DNA from: Halomonas sp.
GTDB taxonomy: Bacteria > Pseudomonadota > Gammaproteobacteria > Pseudomonadales > Oleiphilaceae
Direction of reading: 5' to 3'
Assembly (NCBI GenBank): GCA_007135745.1
Contig: SLIH01000020.1
Span: forward strand, 1 to 5,989
DNA length: 5,989 nucleotides
The position numbers were made by a program, and so were the translations under genes. The notes beneath the pieces are model-generated. The model was not told where the DNA came from. It did no database searches and saw nothing but the letters and a program-made list of their open reading frames with translations. Shown piece by piece: positions 1 to 5,101 of the stretch. Every line of letters starts with the position of its first letter. Position 1 is the first letter of the stretch.

Positions 1-1023
1 AACGGGCCGGACTCCCGACCAGCTGGAAATAAGATCCGAGGCACGGAGTTTGGTATCCGGAAAGGCGAAGTCGGCGGCTTCCAGAAGATAATCCAGTTCC
101 CCCTGGTCGAGCACGGCCTCTTTCTGAACATCCGCTTCGTGATCCAGATCTGTGGTCCCGATAACAGTGACCCCTTCCCAGGGATAAACAAAGACCGGGC
201 GACGATCCCGAGGATGGATGAGCGAGAGACTGACCGCCACGGGCAACCTCCAGAAGGGTACTATCAGGTGGCTGCCCCGCAGTGGACGAATAACCTGCTC
301 TGCCCCAAGTTGCGCACGGAGTCTGTCCGTCCAGGCTCCGGTGGCATTGATCACGGCGTGTGCCTGGACTTTCCATTCCCTTGGCGAATCATCCCCTGTG
401 GTTTCACGCAGCAATACGTGGGCCGGGCCTCCGCGCCCGGGTTCAATCTCATCGGCGGAGACATAGTTGACCGCCCGTCCGCCGGCCTCTTCCGCTTCCT
501 GAAGGATCCGCAACACCAGCCTTGAATCATCGGTCACGGCATCGGAGAAGCGGGTTCCGCCCACAAGGTTTTCCCGGTTCAGGCCCGGCAGCCACCGAAG
601 CACGGATTCACCGCGGAAGAATCGACGGGTGTGCCGGGCGGAAAAGAATTCGTAGATCCGCAACAGAAGACCAAAGAGTCCAGGCCCAGGAAACTGGCGC
701 CGGAAGTGGGGCATGATGTAGTAAAGGTTATCCACCAGCCCGGGAACTTCCTTGAGCATCCGCTCCCGTTCGCGCACCGCATCCCGGGTGAGACGGAAAT
801 CGCCGCTTGCCAGATAACGCAGGCCACCGTGAACCATTTTCGATGACCGGCTGGATGTGCCCCAGGCATAGTCACGCTGCTCCACAAGCAGGGCCCGATA
901 ACCAAAGCGCGCTGCCTCGCGCAGTATGCCGGCGCCGGTTATCCCTCCCCCAATTACAATCAGATCCCAGGGACTGGTGTCACGCTCCAGTACCGCCAGA
1001 TCACGCTCCCTTTCTTCAGCCAT
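1..1023 (-). CDS. glpD: GlpD-like FAD-dependent glycerol-3-phosphate dehydrogenase (3' end outside window)
   Basis: Probable respiratory glycerol-3-phosphate dehydrogenase, oxidising sn-glycerol 3-phosphate to dihydroxyacetone phosphate with FAD and passing electrons to quinone at the inner membrane (family knowledge). The window shows 341 codons of a protein usually about 500-550 residues long; the rest, including the C-terminal DAO_C domain, lies beyond position 1. Visible features are the Rossmann dinucleotide-binding motif GGGITG (residues 25-30), the family signature SSRSSKMVHGGLRYL (57-71), INATGAWTD (225-233), PWEGVTVIGTTD (about 281-292), and SWSGVRPV at the truncated end, matching the usual AGVRPL segment. 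The ATG at 1023 overlaps the preceding gene's TGA in ATGGCTGA and has a Shine-Dalgarno AAGGAGA (1033-1039) nine bases upstream, so translation is probably coupled to the AGPS-like gene. The family call is firm. Whether this is the main catabolic GlpD or a paralogue dedicated to this cluster cannot be told from the sequence. Confidence 0.9.
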   Translation of the reverse strand, partial: MAEERERDLAVLERDTSPWDLIVIGGGITGAGILREAARFGYRALLVEQRDYAWGTSSRSSKMVHGGLRYLASGDFRLTRDAVRERERMLKEVPGLVDNLYYIMPHFRRQFPGPGLFGLLLRIYEFFSARHTRRFFRGESVLRWLPGLNRENLVGGTRFSDAVTDDSRLVLRILQEAEEAGGRAVNYVSADEIEPGRGGPAHVLLRETTGDDSPREWKVQAHAVINATGAWTDRLRAQLGAEQVIRPLRGSHLIVPFWRLPVAVSLSLIHPRDRRPVFVYPWEGVTVIGTTDLDHEADVQKEAVLDQGELDYLLEAADFAFPDTKLRASDLISSWSGVRPV

Positions 1024-2635
1024 TCCCTTCGGTCTCCTTTCCATCATCCAAAAGCACACCCGGGGCCAGCCTCTTGTCCGGGTCAAAAGTACGCGCCAGC
1101 GAATAGAGCGCCTTCATGGCATGGGCACCCTTTTCGACCGGCAGATAGGGGGCGTGATCACGCCCCACCCCATGCTGGTGGCTGATGGTGCCCCGATTGT
1201 TGACGATGATTTCCGATGTGGTGCGTTTCAGCCGTTCCCACCGTTTGTAGGTTTCCTCGTAGGAGTCAGCGCAGCGGAAAACGTAGGTGGTGTAAATGCT
1301 GCACCCCTGGCTATAGACATGGGAAAGGTGAGTGAACACGTGCACGGCCTCACCTTCCGGCTCGAGACCGTGACGGAGGTTGGATTCAATCTTCTCCATC
1401 AACGCATCCACGTTATCCCAGTCCGTGGCCGTTTCGAGGGTATCCACCGCATAGCCTTCCTTCCACAGCGCCTCCCGCAGATAAGGCATGGTGAAGCGCT
1501 TGGCTTCCCATTTGCGCCCCAGATAGGTGCCGGTGTAGACCCCCTCGTGCCTGTGGCTTATCGATTTGAGTTCCTTCAGCCCCAGCCGGCATTGGGCTGA
1601 GGTACCCGTGAGTCCCACCGTCATCATGCATTTGCCCTGCTCCGCACCCCGGAACGAGAGGTAACGCTCAAGCCCCGCAATCAGTTTCGGGTGCCCTGCC
1701 AGCGCCAGTTGCGTCTCTGTCTCCACGGCATTGCTGAGACGCAGCATGGACAGAGGCGTACGGTTCTGAACAAGTGCCCTGGCACAGGTGCGGGCGTGCT
1801 TCCAGTTGGGGAAAAACAACACATGAAAGGATTCTTTTTCCGGCACCGGCGTGACCCGAACCTTCACTTCCGTGAGCACGCCCAGGCGTCCCTCGGAGCC
1901 GAGAATCATTTCCCGCACGTCCGGCCCAGCGGCGGAAGCCGGGAAGGTCGGAATATTCCAGGTGCCCTCCAGGGTCTCCAGCCGGCCACCGGCGAAAAGC
2001 TGCTCAATACGGCCGTAGCGCAGGGATTGCTGGCCGCTGGAACGGCTGACGACCCAGCCGCCTACGGTGGAAAGCTCAAAGGACTGGGGAAAGTGCCCCA
2101 GTGTGTAATCCTGGGCAAGCAGTTGCGCCTCCACCAGAGGGCCAGGGGTGCCGGCCCCGAACGTCGCAATCTGACTTTCGGTATCGAGATCAAGCAGACG
2201 GCTCATGCGCTCCAGGGAGAGCGTCAGGACAGGGCGGGCAGATTCCGCCGGGTTGATATGCCCGGCGACACTGGTTCCACCGCCATAGGGAATGACGCAG
2301 AGATCCTGCTCCCGCGCCCATTGCAGCAGTTCCGCCACCTCGTCGCTGGATTCCGGCAGGGCCACGCCATCCGGGAAGGTACCGAATTCGCCACTGCGCA
2401 TGGCCAGCCAATCGGGCAGGCTCTGCCCCCGGGCATGACGAACCCGCGTTTCGGCATCTCTTGCTACCAGTCGGTGTTCCGGAAGACGGCTTTCCGGAAC
2501 CTTCTCACACACCTCCTCCAGCGAGGCGTCAGGCAATGCCCGACCGACTTCCAGGCGCTCTTCGAGAAACCGGGTCCCGTTATCCGGCAATTCCAGCGCA
2601 AAGCCGTCATCACCCCAGCCGTTCCAGCGTCGCAT
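1016..2635 (-). CDS. FAD-binding oxidase, alkyldihydroxyacetonephosphate synthase-like
   Basis: A 539-residue flavoprotein of the VAO/PCMH FAD-linked oxidase family (FAD_binding_4 then FAD-oxidase C-terminal domain). It matches eukaryotic AGPS end to end as I remember that sequence: N-terminal RRWNGWGDDGF (2-12), the FAD-pyrophosphate loop PYGGGTSV (116-123), SFELSTVGGWVVSRSSG (185-201), GSEGRLGVLTE (246-256), MLRLSNA (297-303), CSIYTTY (445-451) with the tyrosine where AGPS has its active-site Tyr, and SHQHGVG (485-491) where AGPS has SHHHGVG. AGPS exchanges the acyl group of acyl-DHAP for a fatty alcohol, the first ether-bond step in ether-lipid synthesis. Bacterial relatives are often annotated only as FAD-binding oxidoreductase, so the substrate here is not established. 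The ATG has a good Shine-Dalgarno AGGGAG (2643-2648) seven bases upstream. The 3' end overlaps glpD by 8 bp. A GlcD/D-lactate-dehydrogenase-like role is the alternative, but the WNGWG start and C-terminal motif favour the AGPS branch. Confidence 0.85.
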   Translation of the reverse strand: MRRWNGWGDDGFALELPDNGTRFLEERLEVGRALPDASLEEVCEKVPESRLPEHRLVARDAETRVRHARGQSLPDWLAMRSGEFGTFPDGVALPESSDEVAELLQWAREQDLCVIPYGGGTSVAGHINPAESARPVLTLSLERMSRLLDLDTESQIATFGAGTPGPLVEAQLLAQDYTLGHFPQSFELSTVGGWVVSRSSGQQSLRYGRIEQLFAGGRLETLEGTWNIPTFPASAAGPDVREMILGSEGRLGVLTEVKVRVTPVPEKESFHVLFFPNWKHARTCARALVQNRTPLSMLRLSNAVETETQLALAGHPKLIAGLERYLSFRGAEQGKCMMTVGLTGTSAQCRLGLKELKSISHRHEGVYTGTYLGRKWEAKRFTMPYLREALWKEGYAVDTLETATDWDNVDALMEKIESNLRHGLEPEGEAVHVFTHLSHVYSQGCSIYTTYVFRCADSYEETYKRWERLKRTTSEIIVNNRGTISHQHGVGRDHAPYLPVEKGAHAMKALYSLARTFDPDKRLAPGVLLDDGKETEGNG

Positions 2636-2663
2636 CCGCGTACTCCCTGCTTGCTTGTTGACG

Positions 2664-2698
2664 GCCTGTATTTATACCTATCCTGAAATTAATGTCCA
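2664..2698 (-). promoter_or_regulatory. Candidate sigma70 promoter for the AGPS-like/glpD pair
   Basis: Read on the minus strand, TGGACA (2698-2693, 5/6 to the -35 consensus), a 16-bp spacer and TATAAA (2676-2671, 5/6 to the -10 consensus) sit just upstream of the AGPS-like gene. The predicted start near 2664 would give a leader of about 28 nt containing the AGGGAG ribosome-binding site. The gap is more AT-rich than its surroundings, as expected for a promoter. It implies that the AGPS-like/glpD pair can be transcribed without the upstream CaiB gene. This is prediction by eye. Confidence 0.5.
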
Positions 2699-2721
2699 AT
2701 CCGTCACAGCAGAAGCGTGCG

Positions 2722-3852
2722 TCATTTCTGCATTTTATAGCGCTCATTATCCGCGCCCGCGGCACAGCCGATCGTTGGGCTGCTGCAGGGCGTTGAGCTG
2801 AATTTTATGGGGTGGCCCAGCTGCTTCTGGCGCCCACCCTCGGGACGCGCGACCTCAATGATCATGTTCCGCGCCTGTATCTGCGGGTGCTCACAGGCCT
2901 CGCGCAGGCTCAGCACGGGCTCCACGCAGGCGTCCTGGGCGGCGAAGATTTCCTTCCATTGCGCCAATGGCTTCTGCCCAATGGCATCACGCAGGGCCTG
3001 TTTGAGCTCCATCTGGTGCTCAGGCTTCGGGCTGAGGCCATAGCCGGCCAGATCCGGACGGCCGATCACTTCGCACAACCGCTTGGTAAACGCAGGTTCC
3101 AGGCTACCCACGGAGAGCCAGCGCTCATCCGCTGTACGGTAATAGTCGTAGAAGGCGCCGCCGTTGAGCATTCCCTGTTCGGGTGCCGGTTCTTCACCCC
3201 CGGCGAGCCAGGCTGCGCCACTCATGGCATTCAGGGCAAAGGCCGCATCGGTCATGCTCACATCCACGTGCTGCCCTTCTCCGGTGTTCTGGCGATGCAC
3301 AACGGCCGCAAGAACACCCATAACGGCATGATGGGAACCACCCGCCACGTCAGCCACCTGGATCCCCAGTGGCGGTGGGCCGCTGTCCTTCCGACCGCTG
3401 TAGCTGGAAACACCGGAAAGGGCCAGGTAGTTGATGTCGTGTCCGGCCCGCTCCCGATAGGGTCCCGTCTGGCCATAGCCGCTGATGCTGCAGTAGATCA
3501 AGGCCGGGTTTTCCGCCTTCAGGCTTTCGTAATCCAGCCCCAGGCGGGCCATTACGCCCGGGCGAAACTGCTCAATAACAATATCAAAATCACGGACCAG
3601 TGATTTCACCTGCTCAATGGACTCGGCCTGCTTCAGATCGAGCGTGATGCTCTGCTTGCCCCGATTGAGATACGCGTGCGCCGTGGACGTGCCGCCATCG
3701 TGGGGAGGAATCATACGGGTCATATCCATGCGATCGGGCGACTCCACGCGCAAAACCTCCGCGCCCATATCCGCCATCATCATGGTGGCATAGGGTCCCG
3801 GCAACAACGTGGTAAAATCAAGAACTCGCAAAGTAGTCAGAGGTCCGCTCAT
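2722..3852 (-). CDS. CaiB/BaiF family acyl-CoA enzyme, alpha-methylacyl-CoA racemase-type
   Basis: A 376-residue class III CoA-transferase-fold protein. Members either move CoA between carboxylic acids or, in the AMACR/MCR branch, epimerise 2-methylacyl-CoA thioesters so that branched chains can enter beta-oxidation. Visible features are the N-terminal LDFTTLLPGPYATMMMADMGAEV block (family LPGPY..M.LADMGAEV), YLNRGKQSITLDLK (61-74), ISGYGQTGPYRERAGHDINY (123-142), VADVAGG (166-172), and GEGQHVDVSM. His138 in GHDINY and Asp168 in VADVAGG are 30 residues apart, the same spacing as the His126/Asp156 catalytic pair of mycobacterial MCR; formyl-CoA-transferase-like members usually have GFD instead. 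I therefore lean to racemase, but CoA-transferase remains possible. The start is placed at 3852 because AGGAAA (3859-3864) lies six bases upstream and family homology begins at once. An open frame continues to 3966, but those 38 residues have no family similarity. The gene is divergent from the AraC-type regulator. Confidence 0.88.
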   Translation of the reverse strand: MSGPLTTLRVLDFTTLLPGPYATMMMADMGAEVLRVESPDRMDMTRMIPPHDGGTSTAHAYLNRGKQSITLDLKQAESIEQVKSLVRDFDIVIEQFRPGVMARLGLDYESLKAENPALIYCSISGYGQTGPYRERAGHDINYLALSGVSSYSGRKDSGPPPLGIQVADVAGGSHHAVMGVLAAVVHRQNTGEGQHVDVSMTDAAFALNAMSGAAWLAGGEEPAPEQGMLNGGAFYDYYRTADERWLSVGSLEPAFTKRLCEVIGRPDLAGYGLSPKPEHQMELKQALRDAIGQKPLAQWKEIFAAQDACVEPVLSLREACEHPQIQARNMIIEVARPEGGRQKQLGHPIKFSSTPCSSPTIGCAAGADNERYKMQK

Positions 3853-3971
3853 GGGTACTTTCCTGTGGTCATGGGTTGGCACTACCATAGCGAACTCGGG
3901 TTCGTCAGCACAGCTGCCGAACACACCATCGGCGTTGGCCGATTCGCTCAGAAAACCGCAGAACACTTATC
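3853..3971. promoter_or_regulatory. Divergent regulatory region between the CaiB-family and AraC-family genes
   Basis: These 119 bp must carry the start signals of both divergent genes. Possible operator elements are two perfect inverted repeats, CGAAC-N4-GTTCG (3891-3904) and ATCGGC-N4-GCCGAT (3928-3943), with centres 38 bp apart. There is also an 8-bp direct repeat TCATGGGT (3849-3856 and 3869-3876), exactly 20 bp apart, the first copy overlapping the CaiB-family start codon. AraC-family proteins commonly bind direct repeats about two helical turns apart, so the TCATGGGT pair is a reasonable candidate, but short repeats also arise by chance. I see no convincing -35/-10 pair in either direction; CTATGG near 3883-3888 on the minus strand is a weak -10-like element. 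Confidence 0.4.
3859..3864 (-). promoter_or_regulatory. Ribosome-binding site fixing the CaiB-family start at 3852
   Basis: On the minus strand AGGAAA lies six bases before the ATG at 3852-3850. It decides between this start and longer in-frame candidates reaching 3966, which would place non-homologous sequence ahead of the conserved LDFTTLLPGPY block and consume nearly all of the divergent promoter region. Confidence 0.7.
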
Positions 3972-4976
3972 ATGGCCAAACTGACTGTCTCCCGTCATTT
4001 TGTGGAAGCCGCTCTTGCCGGCGCCAGAAAACAGGGATATGACACGGACCAGATGCTCCGCGATGCGGGAATCGAGCCGGAACGCCTGCAGACGGAGAAG
4101 GCCCGGGTGACCGGTTCCCAGTATACCCGTCTGATGCAGGTGATCTGGGCGACCATGGAAGATGAGTTCATGGGCTTCGCGCCCAGACGCAGCCGTCCCG
4201 GCACCTTTGCCACCCTCTGCCAACTGGTCATCCACTGCCACAACCTGGAATGTGTTCTGCGCCGGGCACGCCAGTTCTATGGTCTGTTCGACGACACCAT
4301 AACCCTGGCGCTGCGTTACGAGGGTGAACACGTGGCAATTGAGCTCAGGAGTGAGCACCCGCTGGACGACCCCTATCATTTTCTGCAGGAATCGCTGCTG
4401 GTGATCTGGCACCGGCTCTGTTCCTGGCTGATTGGTCAGGGCATTCCGTTGGACGAGGCCTATTTCAACTATCCGGAACCGCCCCACGTCGGCGAGTACC
4501 GGAGCATTTTCCATTGTCCGCTGTTTTTCAACCGGTCGCGTACCGGCCTACGCTTTCGTCGCGAATACATGCGCCGCCCGGTGATCCGCGACGAGCTGGA
4601 GATGAAACAGTTTCTGGAAACCTCACCGGCCGACCTACTGGCCCGCCCGGACGACCGCAACAGCTACACGGCCCAGATCCGCGCCATCATCGGACGTGAT
4701 TTCCGGGACCGCATTCCCGAGTTCGACCGCATTGCGGAACAGCTGAACATGAGCCCACAGACATTACGCCGCCGCCTGAAGGCCGAAAACACCTCTTTCC
4801 AGGAGATCAAGGACAACCTACGCCGGGATATCGCCATCTATCACCTGAGCCGCGGAGACCAGGCCATTAACGACATTGCCTATCTGGCCGGCTTTGCGGA
4901 GACCTCGACGTTTCATCGGGCGTTCAAGAAATGGACGGGGATGACGCCGGGGGCTTTTCGGGAGGCGAAGGAGTAG
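3972..4976 (+). CDS. AraC-family transcriptional regulator (Arabinose_bd-type N-terminal domain)
   Basis: A 334-residue DNA-binding regulator. Residues of about 20-205 match the AraC-type arabinose-binding-like N-terminal domain (PF12625 style, as in OruR/ArgR-like regulators): GYDTDQMLRDAGI, then a helical region, and LRFRREYMRRPV near 195-206. The C-terminal 85 or so residues are a typical double helix-turn-helix AraC domain, with MSPQTLRRRLKAENTSFQEI as the first HTH and DIAYLAGFAETSTFHRAFKKWTGMTPGAFR as the second HTH plus signature. The length is normal for this subfamily. The ligand is unknown; relatives near acyl-CoA genes often respond to a pathway metabolite (inference). The ATG at 3972 lacks a recognisable Shine-Dalgarno sequence (upstream CAGAACACTTATC), suggesting weak initiation. 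It is divergent from the CaiB-family gene and its last codons precede the hairpin-rich convergent gap. It is the probable regulator of the left-hand genes. Confidence 0.92.
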   Translation: MAKLTVSRHFVEAALAGARKQGYDTDQMLRDAGIEPERLQTEKARVTGSQYTRLMQVIWATMEDEFMGFAPRRSRPGTFATLCQLVIHCHNLECVLRRARQFYGLFDDTITLALRYEGEHVAIELRSEHPLDDPYHFLQESLLVIWHRLCSWLIGQGIPLDEAYFNYPEPPHVGEYRSIFHCPLFFNRSRTGLRFRREYMRRPVIRDELEMKQFLETSPADLLARPDDRNSYTAQIRAIIGRDFRDRIPEFDRIAEQLNMSPQTLRRRLKAENTSFQEIKDNLRRDIAIYHLSRGDQAINDIAYLAGFAETSTFHRAFKKWTGMTPGAFREAKE

Positions 4977-4983
4977 GGGGCGA

Positions 4984-5050
4984 GTTACAAGTTGCAAGTC
5001 TCAGGTTGCAGGTGGTGCTCACCTGAGACTTGAAACTTGCGACCTGTAAC
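4984..5050. repeat. 67-bp imperfect palindrome made of 7-bp tandem units
   Basis: Left arm 4984-5014 and right arm 5020-5050 (31 nt each) surround a 5-nt loop GTGCT. The arms pair at 25 of 31 positions, and three of the six mismatches would be G-U in RNA. The left arm reads as GTT followed by the 7-mers ACAAGTT, GCAAGTC, TCAGGTT, GCAGGTG. The right arm, read on the minus strand, is GTT followed by ACAGGTC, GCAAGTT, TCAAGTC, TCAGGTG. The unit is about NCARGTY. Because of this 7-bp period a second, slipped stem is available: 4988-5006 pairs with 5021-5039 at 18 of 19 positions with a 14-nt loop. It lies between two convergent genes, starting 7 bp after the regulator's stop codon. It may be a dispersed REP/MITE-like element or a bidirectional transcript end; neither is proven here. 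Confidence 0.75.
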
Positions 5051-5051
5051 C

Positions 5052-5085
5052 CCTTTAAATCGACTGCGTGCGGGCGATTTAAAGG
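5052..5085. repeat. Perfect 11-bp inverted repeat in the convergent gap
   Basis: CCTTTAAATCG (5052-5062) and CGATTTAAAGG (5075-5085) are exact reverse complements around a 12-nt GC-rich loop (5063-5074). It begins one base after the 67-bp palindrome and ends 16 bp before the GGDEF gene's stop codon. The position suits a terminator shared by the two convergent genes, but the stem is AT-rich and no T-tract follows it in either direction, so it is not a classic intrinsic terminator. It could instead be the second half of a compound repeat with the neighbouring palindrome, or a protein-binding site. Confidence 0.7.
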
Positions 5086-5101
5086 AAAATTCCCGGTCCT
5101 G

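Noticed and set aside
926..1600. 224-codon plus-strand open frame
   Set aside because: Antisense across the glpD start and the AGPS-like gene's C-terminus; low-complexity GC-driven translation with no family similarity.
1016..2635. D-lactate dehydrogenase / GlcD identity for the FAD oxidase
   Set aside because: The fold is shared, but the WNGWG N-terminus, STVGGWVVSRSSG, the CSIYTTY tyrosine and SHQHGVG match AGPS rather than the GEHGIG-type C-terminus of GlcD.
1691..2686. 331-codon plus-strand open frame opposite the AGPS-like gene
   Set aside because: It lies antisense to a gene with clear end-to-end family motifs, has no recognisable domain, and long antisense frames are expected in GC-rich coding DNA. 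It would also run across the intergenic gap.
2709..2731. GCAGAA-N11-TTCTGC inverted repeat at the end of the CaiB-family gene as a terminator
   Set aside because: Only a 6-bp stem with an 11-nt loop, overlapping the stop codon, and no following T-tract; compatible with chance.
2812..3603. 263-codon plus-strand open frame
   Set aside because: Antisense shadow of the CaiB-family gene; the minus strand carries the conserved catalytic motifs.
3948..4514. 188-codon minus-strand open frame opposite the AraC-family gene
   Set aside because: The plus strand encodes a complete AraC regulator with both helix-turn-helix motifs; no recognisable content on the opposite strand.
4984..5050. CRISPR-like array
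   Set aside because: The repeat unit is 7 bp, contiguous and inverted, with no unique spacers; this is not CRISPR architecture.
4984..5085. Classic intrinsic terminators for the convergent genes
   Set aside because: Both hairpins are well placed, but neither is followed by a T-run on either strand, so I list them as repeats only.
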